Origin: Terebella lapidaria
Lineage: Eukaryota; Annelida; Polychaeta; Terebellida; Terebellidae
Assembly: GCA_949152475.1 (NCBI GenBank)
Contig: CASCJZ010000009.1
Coordinates: forward strand, 124,001 to 188,000
Reading direction: 5' to 3'
DNA: 64,000 nt
Each line of letters opens with the position of its first letter. The first letter of the stretch is position 1. This document shows positions 27,301 through 38,613 of this stretch, piece after piece. The notes under the pieces are model-generated. The model did not search any database, was not told where the DNA came from, and saw nothing but the letters and a program-made list of their open reading frames with translations. Position numbers and translations under genes: made by a program.

Positions 27301-27366
27301 TACAAACAAACAAACATCCGCGAGTGACCAACATACTTGGCGAAAATCGAAGATTTCGCCAAGTAA
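24361..27366 (+). mobile_element. Element G, HINE-like element with internal 328-bp repeats
   Basis: The 5' end is CGAGATACCA, then a TTGGCC-TGAA-GGCCAA hairpin (24371-24386), then ACTTGTCGAAATCTT. The 3' palindrome at 27335-27364 has the right arm AAGATTTCGCCAAGT, the reverse complement of the 5' repeat with one mismatch. The interior is a tandem array (about 24640-27010). The last part before the tract (about 27110-27300) resembles the type A end, with GGGATTTTTCGAGTTTTC and AAAACTGTGGCCGCTAG. There is no reading frame and no target duplication. It is non-autonomous, and the clean ends suggest a young insertion. Confidence 0.8.
24640..27010 (+). repeat. About seven 328-bp tandem repeats rich in TGACGTCA
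   Basis: The string GACGTTTTACGTCATGACG starts at about 24690, 25017, 25344, 25673, 26001, 26329, 26657 and 26985, with spacing 327-329 bp. Each repeat carries ACGTCATGACGTCATT and TATGACGTCATAGCGG, so it has at least two TGACGTCA palindromes. The penultimate-to-last copies differ slightly (the last has ACGTCGTGACG). A more diverged first copy lies at 24513-24534. The repeats at 25850-26200 and 26180-26520 are nearly identical, which points to recent internal duplication. Confidence 0.9.
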
Positions 27367-27415
27367 CAAACGGAACTGACCAACATAGTTGTCGAATTTT
27401 CAATTCGTCAACTAA

Positions 27416-29551
27416 TAAAGCTCCGCAAGTAGAAGAGACCCTGCGTATATCCGTTTCATGTACAGGATCTTTGGTTTTTAGATGAATGGTGCTCCCTACG
27501 CATTTTCGTAAATGTCGATAGTGCTGATATAAAAGAGCCCCTGGCTCGCCAGAGATTGTATTTAAACAAGAGTTTTAGGCTTTGTTATATCACTTGTGCA
27601 TTACTGAGTTAGAAAACCACAGAAATGTTGCTTTAGATCAGTATTCAGATGCATACAAGGTATATTGTATTACTACGCGACCGAGTGTTGATATTAGAGA
27701 CGGTACATGTGCACAGGGGGTAATCGTTTCCACATCTTATTGAGTTGTAAACGGGCTGACGAACAGATTTACCCCAGGTCTCTTTAAGTCTTGATATCTC
27801 AGCGAGTTTTCAAGTTATTTTGAACATGAAAAGTGCACCTTAAACTAGAAATAACACCGCATTTTTCCACAAAACAGCTTCAAAATTCAATGTTCAATGA
27901 TTTTTTGAAAATTGGATCCAGAGGAAAAATAAATGTATCCATAAAACCCGGAATCCGGATCCGATCCGGATGAAATTTTGTCAGTTTATGGACCATGATA
28001 GTCCGCCACTTTGTAGGAAAAATCAAGCTGAAATATGCACAATAGACCGAAATATAATATAAAATATAAGTTAAATGGAGTTTTCAATGTTAAATTCAAA
28101 TAGCTGTCAAATCCGTAATCCGGGTCCGATCCGGGTCAAAATTATAATGTGTGTATAGGATGTCATTCTACACATGTGACTAAAATTTCAAGAGAATTCA
28201 TTGAAAATTGAACGAGTTATGAATTTTTGAAAAATCGCCCCATGTTAAAGATAGGGATTTTTCGAGTTTTCAAGAATTTTTGATGACGTCATCAATAAAC
28301 CGATTTTCTTCAAAAACTTTCGGTGTCCTTCCTGGGTGAATACCTACCTATCAGAAAAATTTGGTGATGCTCGCACTAAAACTGTGGCCTGTAACGTGCA
28401 AACAGACAGACAGACAGACAGACAAACAAACAAACAAACGGAACTGACCAACATAGTTGTCGAATTTTCAATTCGTCAACTAATAAAGCTCCGCAAGTAG
28501 AAGAGACCCTGCGTATATCCGTTTCATGTACAGGATCTTTGGTTTTTAGATGAATGGTGCTCCCTACGCATTTTCGTAAATGTCGATAGTGCTGATATAA
28601 AAGAGCCCCTGGCTCGCCAGAGATTGTATTTAAACAAGAGTTTTAGGCTTTGTTATATCACTTGTGCATTACTGAGTTAGAAAACCACAGAAATGTTGCT
28701 TTAGATCAGTATTCAGATGCATACAAGGTATATTGTATTACTACGCGACCGAGTGTTGATATTAGAGACGGTACATGTGCACAGGGGGTAATCGTTTCCA
28801 CATCTTATTGAGTTGTAAACGGGCTGACGAACAGATTTACCCCAGGTCTCTTTAAGTCTTGATATCTCAGCGAGTTTTCAAGTTATTTTGAACATGAAAA
28901 GTGCACCTTAAACTAGAAATAACACCGCATTTTTCCACAAAACAGCTTCAAAATTCAATGTTCAATGATTTTTTGAAAATTGGATCCAGAGGAAAAATAA
29001 ATGTATCCATAAAACCCGGAATCCGGATCCGATCCGGATGAAATTTTGTCAGTTTATGGACCATGATAGTCCGCCACTTTATAGGAAAAATCAAGCTGAA
29101 ATATGCTCAATAGACCGAAATATAATATAAAATATAAGTTAAATGGAGTTTTCAATGTTAAATTCAAATAGCTGTCAAATCCGTAATCCGGGTCCGATCC
29201 GGGTCAAAATTATAATGTGTGTATAGGATGTCATTCTACACATGTGACTAAAATTTCAAGAGAATTCATTGAAAATTGAACGAGTTATGAATTTTTGAAA
29301 AATCGCCCCATGTTAAAGATAGGGATTTTTCGAGTTTTCAAGAATTTTTGATGACGTCATCAATAAACCGATTTTCTTCAAAAACTTTCGGTGTCCTTCC
29401 TGGGTGAATACCTACCTATCAGAAAAATTTGGTGATGCTCGCACTAAAACTGTGGCCTGTAACGTGCAAACAGACAGACAGACAGACAGACAAACAAACA
29501 AACAAACGGAACTGACCAACATAGTTGTCGAATTTTCAATTCGTCAACTAA
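27416..29551 (+). repeat. One A' and one A monomer
   Basis: 27416-28483 is A' (CTTTGTAGG, ATGCACAATAG) and 28484-29551 is A. Each is 1068 bp. Confidence 0.93.
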
Positions 29552-29604
29552 CAAACAAACGGAACTGACCAACATAGTTGTCGAATTTTCAATTCGTCAA
29601 CTAG
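29552..29604 (+). repeat. Extra 53-bp 3'-end module at an A-to-B switch
   Basis: It has the same structure as 21428-21480 but ends CAACTAG instead of CAACTAA. It sits between a complete A monomer and a B monomer. Confidence 0.9.
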
Positions 29605-31117
29605 TAAAGCTCCGCAAGTAGAAGAGACCCTGCGTATATCCATTTCATGTACAGGATCTTTGGTTTTTAGATGAATGGTGCTCCCTACGCGTTTTCGTCA
29701 CCCCCGATAGTGCTGAAATAAAAGATCCCCTCGCTTGCCACAGATTGTATTTAGACAAGGGTTTTAGGCTTTGTTACATCACTTGTGCATCACTGAGTTG
29801 GAAAACCACAGAAATGTTGCTTTAGACCAGTATTCAGATGCATACAAGGTATATTGTATTACTACGCTACCGAGTGTTGATATTAGAGACGGTACGTGTG
29901 CACAGGGGGTAATCGTTTCCACATCTTATTGAATTGTGAACGGGCTGACCAACAGTTTTACCCCAGGTCTCTTTAAGTCTTAATATCTCAGCGAGTTTTC
30001 AAGTTATTTTGAAAATAAAAAGTGCACCTTAAACTAGAAATAACACTGCATTTTTCTACATAAACAGCTTCAAAATTCAATATCCAATGATTTTTTTAAA
30101 ATTGGATCCAGAAGAAAATGAAATGTATCCGTAGAATCCGGAATCCGGATCCGATCCGGATCAAACTTGCAATGTCTCTAGAGGTTGTCATTCTACACAT
30201 GTGACTAAAATTTCAAGAGAATTCAATAAAAATTAAACGAGTTATGAATTTTTGAAAAATCGCCCCATGTTAAAGATAGGGATTTTTCGAGTTTTCAAGA
30301 ATTTTTGATGACGTCATCAATAAACCGATTTTCTTCAAAAACTTTCGGTGTCCTTCCTGGGTGAATACCTACCTATCAGAAAAATTTCGTGATGCTCGCA
30401 CTAAAACTGTGGCCTGTATCGTGCAAACAGACAGACAGACAGACAGACAAACAAACAAACAAACGAGAGCCCGAGGCCTGTCGCGCATAGCGCGACACTT
30501 GGCCAAATGGAAATAAAGCCAGTACCAGATCACCGTCAAGGTCAAAAGATCACATATTAGGTCACATATTACGAGTTCATTCATATGAATCTAATTCGAG
30601 GTCTCTCCATTAATTTGAACTGAAGATATGACGAAATGTGTTTTCAGGTCATTCATGACGTCACTATGACGTCCAATAACGTCTTATGGACAATTTGTGT
30701 CTTCAAGTCCTCTGATTTGATATGATGCTCTATAGATTTGCATGAAATGTGATTTTATGCAAAAAGTTGATCTTGGCTGACCTTTCAAAGGTCAAGGTCA
30801 AAGGTCGGAGGCAAAGATCACAGAAGATCTGCATTGGCGCTTGGTACAATGTGAACCTAATTTGAAGTCCATATGTGTGTTAGAACCGAAGTTATGGCAA
30901 GTTATGTGTTCATAATCTAATTTGTGACCTCGACATTAAAACGTTGACCCAAGTTTTCTGATCTGTTAACCATGTCTACTTACTGGATACTCTGGTACAT
31001 TCTGCAAACATTTCGTTATGAATTTTAGCCAGAAAAATTGTGAAAACGCATTCGCATATTTTCGAACATTTGACCTTTAAATACTAAATCAAGGTCAACG
31101 GTCAAGGTCACATATTT

Positions 31118-32285
31118 GGTCGGGCTTTGTTCCTGTTGCAAAATGTTGTACTTTACGTTTGTTATTAACATCATCAAAATCTGGATGTATTGGTAGGAAT
31201 AGATCGATACTCACATTCATACCACTGAGTAGGTGTCACTGCTGGCGGATGTTAAATCTGTCCCCGAGGATACCATCAATTCAGTAGCCTTTTGGCTTGG
31301 GGTTTGTATTGGATTTATATATTGATGTTTTTCATAGGTTGTTGGGCAGTTGTATACTAATTCCATCAGGTGTACGGTAGAAACAACTACATTTAACACA
31401 CTGTCTGCCCCTGATGACGCCAGTGTGTCTTTGGATAAACTATTTGGTCGGGCTTTGTTTCTATTGCGAAATGTTGTACTTTACGTTTGTTATTACCATC
31501 ATCAAAATCTGGATGTATTGGTGGTAAAAGATTGATACTTACATTGATACCACTGAGTCGGTGTCACTGCTGGCGGACGTTAAAAATTTGTCTCCGAGGA
31601 TACCATCAACTCAGGAGCCTTTTGGCTTATGATTAGGTACTTATGTACTTGTCATATATCTATTGCATGGGGTTCGTATTGGATTTATATATATTTTTTT
31701 TAATAGGTTGTTGGGCAGTTGTATACTAATTCCATCATGTGTACAGTAGAAACAACTACATTTAACACACTGTCTGCCTCTGATGAGGCCAGTGTGTCTT
31801 TGGATAAACTATTTGGTCGGGCTTTGTTTCTATTGCAAAATGTTGTACTTTACGTTTGTTATTACCATCATCAAAATCTGGATGTATAGGTGATAATAGA
31901 TTGATACTTACATTGATACCCCTGAGTCGGTTTCACTGCTGGCGGACGTTGAATTTGTCCCCGAGGATACCATCAACTCAGTAGCCTTTTGGCTTGTGAT
32001 TAGGTACTTATGTACTTGTCATATATCTATTGCATGGGGTTCGTATTGGATTTATATATTTTTTTTCATAGGTTGTTGGGCAGTTGTATACTAATTCTAT
32101 CAGGTGTACAGTAGGAACAACCACATTTAACACATTGTCTGCCCCTGATGACGCCAGTGTGTCTTTGGATAAAATATTTGGTCAGGCTTTGTTTCTATTG
32201 CAAAATGTTGTACTTTACGTTTGTTATTAACATAATCAAAATCTGGATGTATTGGTGGTAATAGATTGATACTTACATTGATATA
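31118..32285 (+). repeat. Tandem repeat of about 330-370 bp, 3.3 copies
   Basis: Copies start at GGTCGGGCTTTGTT (GGTCAGGC in the last) at about 31118, 31446, 31815 and 32180. The repeat lacks TGACCT motifs and is unlike the rest of element H. Copies 2 and 3 carry an additional stretch of about 40 bp (TTAGGTACTTATGTACTTG) that copy 1 lacks. Each unit has a CTGATGA string before a possible short stem (31411, 31780, 32145), discussed as a finding. I do not recognise the repeat. A 61-codon frame across the first junction is incidental to it. Confidence 0.8.
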
Positions 32286-32403
32286 TGCTTTCATAAAAAT
32301 CTGACCTTGTATGCCAATCTTCGAACTCGTCCGAGCCATTGTCCTACAGAATATTCCGACCAAGTTTGGGAACAATAGAACTGGAATTGTGGACACTAGA
32401 GTG

Positions 32404-32584
32404 CGTACTGACAAACAAACAAACAAACAAACAAACGCAACCGACCAACATACTTGACCAAATTTCATTTGGCCAAGTAACAAACAAACGCAACCGACCA
32501 ACATACTTGACCAAATTTCATTTGGCCAAGTAACAAACAGAACTGATCAACATACTTGACAAAATGCTTGATTTCGTCAAGTAA
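32404..32584 (+). repeat. Cluster of three 3'-end palindromes after a CAAA tract
   Basis: After (CAAA)n there are two H-type ends (CGCAACCGACCAACATAC plus palindrome with arm ATTTGGCCAAGTAA) and then one C-type end (CAGAACTGATCAACATAC plus palindrome ending TTTCGTCAAGTAA at 32584). Each is separated by a short leftover CAAA tract, as expected for the closing ends of nested insertions. Confidence 0.85.
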
Positions 32585-32649
32585 CAATATCCTATGCATA
32601 TATACAAGATATAAATTATCACAGTGCTCTCAAACCCGGTTCGAACCCG

Positions 32650-33006
32650 GTTCGTCATCGCGAATAGTTTGAATAATAAGGAGTGTTTCGTGCCTGAAAT
32701 TGTAGTAAATACATCATGGCTTTTAGGCTTTGTGTCATCTGGACATCACTGAGTTAGAAAACAACAGCAACGTTGTTTTGAAGTAAATATTTAGATTATT
32801 CGAGGTATATTGTGTTACCACACGACCGAATCATTATATTTAGAATGGGACTCGTGCACAGGGGGTAATCGTTTCCACAACTTATTGGTGTATAAACGGT
32901 CTGAGGACCAGATTAACCCCCACTGCTCTTTCCATGAAGATATCTCGGTGAGTTTTCAATGTATTGCAAATATGAAAAGTGCATCATAAACTAGGAATAA
33001 TACTGT
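32650..33006 (+). other. Conserved core, type C copy 1
   Basis: It contains TTTTAGGCTTTGTGTC, CACTGAGTTAGAAAAC, CACAGGGGGTAATCGTTTCC, GATATCTCGGTGAGTTTTCAA and AAACTAGGAATAATACTG in the same order and spacing as types A and D. The upstream sequence (GGTTCGTCATCGCGAATAG) is also recognisable in B and D. Confidence 0.75.
32861..32921 (+). other. Predicted branched fold in the type C core
   Basis: GGGGGT (32861-32866) pairs with ACCCCC (32916-32921), and AATC (32867-32870) with GATT (32911-32914), with one bulged A. GTTT (32871-32874) pairs with AAAC (32894-32897). GGTC (32898-32901) pairs with GACC (32906-32909) around a TGAG loop. This is a three-way junction with almost no unpaired bases at the joints. 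Confidence 0.6.
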
Positions 33007-34882
33007 TATTGAACACATTGTTTCCTCGTAGATATTCACAATGACGGAGTCGTGGTGGGCGCTTGCGGTGCATGCAACCTGCACACTCCAACATGACTAT
33101 GGGAACCGACAGGTTCTAATTCAAATTAAAATCACGTTTGACGTCATAGTGACGTGAAATATCGTCATATTTTTAAAATGGCAACAGATTCGGAAAGTAC
33201 TCTTGAAAACCTTTCAAAATTTTAAAAAAGTGAATGTCAAGGTCATTTTTAAGGTCAAATTCGACCAAGGCACTTGAAAGGCTATGGGTCGTAGACCTTA
33301 GGTGTAAATACAAATGTTTCTAGGCTAGGTGAAGACAACATTCTGGTTTTACTTTTGCGTTCCTGTTTTCATTAACAGTTGAGATATAGTGACCTACACG
33401 ATTTTCCATTGAAGGTCAATATTGACCTCGGGCTTTGACATTTGACCTTGAAATTTTTTTAACTGGAAGAACTTGACCTCACTTATAAGACAGTCTACTG
33501 ACAGATTTTCACAATCATCATTCAGGCAGTTATCAGTATAGATAGCTCGGGATATGCGATTTTGCTTATAATGGGACCAGCTTTGTTGCCATAAGAACGT
33601 CAATTTCGTCCCAATGGCTTATCCAATCAGACTCAAAATTGACGTGGAGCATAAGGGACCAACAATACATCGTATTCAAGCATCAAATTGAGAGTCAGAG
33701 ATAATATTGTTTTCTCATGAAAGTTTGACCTTGAGCAGTTGGGTCAAGGTCATGGTCAAAGGTCACGGTCATGGTCACTGAAGATAGACTTTGAGTTTAT
33801 TTACAGTATGCATTTAATTTAAAATCTTCCTGACATATAGAACTGAAGTTATGGCCATTTATGTGATTTTGACCTATTCCTTGACCTTGGCTTTGACCTG
33901 TGACTTTGGGTCACGAAAGTTGTGCACTGCCTGTGTATGGACATACAGATTATACTTGAATAATTTAATCAGAATCCAAAAAGAATTACGGACACTATGG
34001 CCTTTTGAAATTTTGAAAAATTTACGTTTATGACGTCACTGTGACGTCAGTAGACGTCACATCTGAAAAAGCATGGAACAGTATGTATCAGGGGACTGAT
34101 ACCTTCCATTTGATGTACTATTTGATAGGTATCAGTAAGTTTGAAAATTTGACCTTCAAGTTTTGCTCATGTGACCTCATTTTGCCGACCAAGTTCAAAA
34201 CCAATCATGAAATTGTCATACACGTCTGATTGCCATATCTCTTCTGAATCATATGGATCAAATTTCAGGAGTCTGCTGCGATTCAAGCAGATGTTATAAC
34301 CGAAAACATGTTTTTCTGGGATTTCGGTAACCTTGACCTTGACCTTTGACCTTTGTACTTTATTTCGTAGAGGTCAATGCTGTCAAAATGCATATCAAAT
34401 TCCAAGGGATTCCATACACTATTGACGATGTTATGACCCTTTGAAATTTCGGCTTTTCGACGTTTATGACGTCATTGTGACGTCAGTTTACGTCGCAGCG
34501 CCAAAAATAAGATATCACTGGAATCAGGGGCTCAAGACCTTTCCAACGATATACTACTCGATATACTGCGCCGACCTTTGTATTTGACCTTGACTTCGAC
34601 CTCAGGCGAACTTCTCAAGGTCAAGGTCAAATGTCAAGGTCAAGGTCACGGAAGATAGAACTCGAGTTTGTCTAAAATATGAACTTAGTTTGAAGTTTCT
34701 AGGACGATTAGAACCGGTGTTATGGCCATTTATGTGTTTTCGACATTTTGCATGACCTTGACCTCAATATTTGACCTTGAATGCCCATCTTCGAACTCGT
34801 CCGAGCCATTGTCCCACAGAATATTCCGACCAAGTTTGGGAACGATAGAACTGGAATTGTGGACGCTAGAGTGCGTACTGAC

Positions 34883-35099
34883 AAACAAACAAACAAACAA
34901 ACAAACGCAACCGACCAACATACTTGACCAAATTTCATTTGGCCAAGTAACAAACGCAACCGACCAACATACTTGACCAAATTTCATTTGGCCAAGTAAC
35001 AAACGCAACCGACCAACATACTTGACCAAATTCCATTTGGCCAAGTAACAAACAGAACCGATCAACATACTTGACAAAATGTTTGATTTCGTCAAGTAA
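34883..35099 (+). repeat. CAAA tract followed by three H-type and one C-type 3' palindromes
   Basis: The module of CAAACGCAACCGACC plus palindrome occurs three times, the third with ATTCCATTTGG. A C-type end, CAGAACCGATCAACATAC plus palindrome, follows and finishes at 35099. It is one H module longer than the cluster at 32404-32584. Confidence 0.85.
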
Positions 35100-37456
35100 C
35101 AATATCCTGTGCATATATACAAGATATTTATAAAAACCCGGTTCGAACCCGGTTCGTCATCGCCAATAGTTTGAATAATAAGGAGTGTTTCGTGCCTGAA
35201 ATTGTAGTAAATACATCATGGCTTTTAGGCTTTGTGTCATCTGGACATCACTGAGTTAGAAAACAACAGCAACGTTGTTTTGAAGTAAATATTTAGATTA
35301 TTCGAGGTATATTGTGTTACTACACGACCGAATCATTATAGTTAGAATGGGACTCGTGCACAGGGGGTAATCGTTTCCACAACTTATTGGTGTATAAACG
35401 GTCTGAGGACCAGATTTACCCCCACTGCTCTTTCCATGAAGATATCTCGGTGAGTTTTCAATGTATTACAAATATGAAAAGTGCATCATAAACTAGGAAT
35501 AATACTGTTATTGAACACATTGTTTCCTCGCAGATAGTCACAATGACGGAGTCGTGGTTGGCGCTTGCGGTGCATGCAACCTGCACACTCCAACATGACT
35601 ATGGGAACCGACAGGTTCTAATTCAAATTAAAATCACGTTTGACGTCATAGTGACGTGAAATATCGTCATATTTTTAAAATGGCAACAGATTCGGAAAGT
35701 ACCCTTGAAGACCTTTCAAAATTTTTAAAAAGTGAAGGTCAAGGTCATTTTTAAGGTCAAATTCAACCAAGGCACTTGAAAGGCTATGGGTCGTAGGCCT
35801 TAGGTGTAAATACAAATGTTTCTAGGCTAGGTGAAGACAACATTCTGGTTTTACTTTTGCGTTCCTGTTTTCATTAACAGTTGAGATATAGTGACCTACA
35901 CGATTTTCCATTGAAGGTCAATATTGACCTCGGGTTTTGACATTTGACCTTGAAATTTTTTTAACTGGAAGAACTTGACCTCACTTATAAGACAGTCTAC
36001 TGACAGATTTTCACAATCATCATTCAGGCAGTTATCAGTATAGATAGCTCGGGATATGCGATTTTGCTTATAATGGGACCAGCTTTGTTGCCATAAGAAC
36101 GTCAATTTCGTCCCAATGGCTTATCCGATCAGACTCAAAATTGACGTGGAGCATAAGGGACCAACAATACATCGTATTCAAGCATCAAATTGAGAGTCAG
36201 AGATAATATTGTTTTCTCATGAAAGTTTGACCTTGAGCGGTTGGGTCAAGGTCATGGTCAAAGGTCACGGTCAAGGTCACTGAAGATAGACTTTGAGTTT
36301 ATTTACAGTATGCATTTAATTTAAAATCTTCCTGACATATAGAACTGAAGTTATTGCCATTTATGTGATTTTGACCTATTCCTTGACCTTGGCTTTGACC
36401 TGTGACTTTGGGTCACGAAAGTTGTGCACTGCCTGTGTATGGACATACAGATTATACTTGAATAATTTAATCAGAATCAAAAAAGAATTACGGACACTAT
36501 GGCCTTTTGAAATTTTGAAAAATTGACGTTTATGACGTCACTGTGACGTCAGTAGACGTCACATCTGAAAAAGCATGGAACAGTATGTATCAGGGGACTG
36601 ATACCTTCCATTTGATGTACTATTTGATAGGTATCAGTAAGTTTGAAAATTTGACCTTCAAGTTTTGCTCATGTGACCTCATTTTGCCGACCAAGTTCAA
36701 AACCAATCATGAAATTGCCATACACGTCTGATTGTCATATCTCTTCTGAATCATATGGATCAAATTTCAGGAGTCTGCTGCGATTCAAGCAGATGTTATA
36801 ACCGAAAACATGTTTTTCTGGGATTTCGGTAACCTTGACCTTGACCTTTGACCTTTGTACTTCAGTTCGTAGAGGTCAATGCTGTCAAAATGCATATCAA
36901 ATTCCAAGGGATTCCATACACTATTGACGATGTTGTGACCCTTTGAAATTTCGGATTTTCGACGTTTATGACGTCATTGTGACGTCAGTTTACGTCGCAG
37001 CGCCAAAAATAAGATATCGCTGGAATAAGGGGCTCAAGACCTTTCCAACGATATACTACTCGATATGCTGCGCCGACCTTTGTACTTGACCTTGACTTCG
37101 ACCTCAGGCGAACTTCTCAAGGTCAAGGTCAAATGTCAAGGTCAAGGTCACGGAAGATAGAACTCGAGTTTGTCTACAATATGAACTTAGTTTGACGTTT
37201 CTAGGACGATTAGAACCGGTGTTATGGTTATTTATGTGTTTTCGACATTTTGCATGACCTTGATCTCAATATTTGACCTTGAATGCCCATCTTCGAACTC
37301 GTCCGAGCCATTGTCCTACAGAATATTCCGACCTAGTTTGGGAACGATAGAACTGGAATTGTGGACGCTAGAGTGCGTACTGACAAACAAACAAACAAAC
37401 AAACAAACAAACGCAACCGACCAACATACTTGACCAAATTTCATTTGGCCAAGTAA
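35100..37456 (+). repeat. Type C unit 2 (2357 bp)
   Basis: It is highly similar to unit 1 along its whole length, with scattered substitutions. A deletion near its start (about 35128) removes the AAATTATCACAGTGCTC stretch. The core lies at about 35150-35511 with the same GGGGGT/ACCCCC fold. It ends with a single H-type palindrome, after which the broken B monomer resumes. Confidence 0.8.
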
Positions 37457-37505
37457 CAAACGGAACTGACCAACATAGTTGTCGAATTTTCAATTCGTCA
37501 ACTAA

Positions 37506-37558
37506 CAAACAAACGGAACTGACCAACATAGTTGTCGAATTTTCAATTCGTCAACTAA
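37506..37558 (+). repeat. Extra 53-bp 3'-end module at a B-to-A' switch
   Basis: It follows the completed B monomer (ending 37505) and precedes A'. It is the fourth module of this kind; all four lie at A/B boundaries. Confidence 0.9.
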
Positions 37559-38541
37559 TAAAGCTCCGCAAGTAGAAGAGACCCTGCGTATATCCGTTTC
37601 ATGTACAGGATCTTTGGTTTTTAGATGAATGGTGCTCCCTACGCATTTTCGTAAATGTCGATAGTGCTGATATAAAAGAGCCCCTGGCTCGCCAGAGATT
37701 GTATTTAAACAAGAGTTTTAGGCTTTGTTATATCACTTGTGCATTACTGAGTTAGAAAACCACAGAAATGTTGCTTTAGATCAGTATTCAGATGCATACA
37801 AGGTATATTGTATTACTACGCGACCGAGTGTTGATATTAGAGACGGTACATGTGCACAGGGGGTAATCGTTTCCACATCTTATTGAGTTGTAAACGGGCT
37901 GACGAACAGATTTACCCCAGGTCTCTTTAAGTCTTGATATCTCAGCGAGTTTTCAAGTTATTTTGAACATGAAAAATGCACCTTAAACTAGAAATAACAC
38001 CGCATTTTTCCACAAAACAGCTTCAAAATTCAATGTTCAATGATTTTTTGAAAATTGGATCCAGAGGAAAAATAAATGTATCCATAAAACCCGGAATCCG
38101 GATCCGATCCGGATGAAATTTTGTCAGTTTATGGACCATGATAGTCCGCCACTTTGTAGGAAAAATCAAGCTGAAATATGCACAATAGACCGAAATATAA
38201 TATAAAATATAAGTTAAATGGAGTTTTCAATGTTAAATTCAAATAGCTGTCAAATCCGTAATCCGGGTCCGATCCGGGTCAAAATTATAATGTGTGTATA
38301 GGATGTCATTCTACACATGTGACTAAAATTTCAAGAGAATTCATTGAAAATTGAACGAGTTATGAATTTTTGAAAAATCGCCCCATGTTAAAGATAGGGA
38401 TTTTTCGAGTTTTCAAGAATTTTTGATGACGTCATCAATAAACCGATTTTCTTCAAAAACTTTCGGTGTCCTTCCTGGGTGAATACCTACCTATCAGAAA
38501 AATTTGGTGATGCTCGCACTAAAACTGTGGCCTGTAACGTG

Positions 38542-38545
<4 letters not shown>

Positions 38546-38607
<62 letters not shown>

Positions 38608-38613
38608 AACAAA
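38546..38613 (+). repeat. (CAGA)14(CAAA)3 microsatellite
   Basis: This is the longest CAGA run in the window. Other A monomers have (CAGA)5(CAAA)4. Slippage expansion is confined to CAGA while CAAA shrinks by one. Confidence 0.95.

Larger units (their letters stand above)
23342..27415 (+). repeat. Type A' monomer split by a 3006-bp insertion
   Basis: Its 4074 bp minus the insert leaves exactly 1068 bp. The tract reads (CAGA)3(CAAA)5 before the insert and (CAAA)1 after, which sums to nine tetramers as in normal monomers. A' differs from A by CTTTGTAGG (A has CTTTATAGG) and ATGCACAATAG (A has ATGCTCAATAG). Confidence 0.93.
32585..35099 (+). repeat. Type C unit 1 (2515 bp)
   Basis: It starts CAATATCC right after a C-type palindrome and ends with one. 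It carries a GGTTCGAACC palindrome (near 32640) and the conserved core (about 32650-33006). A long TGACCT-rich body has paired TGACGTCA modules about 437 bp apart (34030 and 34465), and the H-like tail GTGGACGCTAGAGTGCGTAC leads into a CAAA tract. Three H-type palindromes and one C-type palindrome follow (34916-35099). The body is probably an H-family element lodged in a C monomer, although its 5' junction is not obvious. Confidence 0.8.
30464..37456 (+). mobile_element. Composite element H with two internal type C units
   Basis: The 5' end is CGAGAGCCCGAGGCC, then a long hairpin TGTCGCGC-ATA-GCGCGACA (30479-30497), then ACTTGGCCAAATG (30497-30509). The final 3' palindrome ends TTCATTTGGCCAAGT followed by AA at 37456; its arm CATTTGGCCAAGT is the exact reverse complement of the 5' repeat. 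Between them lie TGACCT-rich DNA (30510-31117), a 330-370-bp tandem repeat, two clusters of 3'-end palindromes and two C units. Six H-type 3' palindromes but only one H-type 5' end are visible, so the interior is not a simple bracket structure. Confidence 0.75.
29605..37505 (+). repeat. Type B monomer split by a 6993-bp composite insertion
   Basis: Its 7901 bp minus the insert leaves 908 bp, the same length as the B monomer at 22381-23288. The tract has (CAGA)5(CAAA)4 to the left and (CAAA)1 to the right, together matching the (CAAA)5 of an unbroken B monomer. Confidence 0.92.

Noticed and set aside
24361-27366. LTR element, because of long near-identical internal repeats
   Set aside because: There are no long terminal direct repeats, no primer-binding site or polypurine tract, no target duplication, and the ends are hairpin and palindrome.
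31350-31535. 61-codon frame with PDDASVSLDKLFG
   Set aside because: It spans a tandem-repeat junction. The other copies of the repeat do not keep it, and there is no recognisable domain.
34730-35122. Frames of up to 130 codons around the palindrome cluster
   Set aside because: They translate the CAAA tract and palindromes (runs of VCLFVCLSVC). Their length follows tetranucleotide slippage, not selection.
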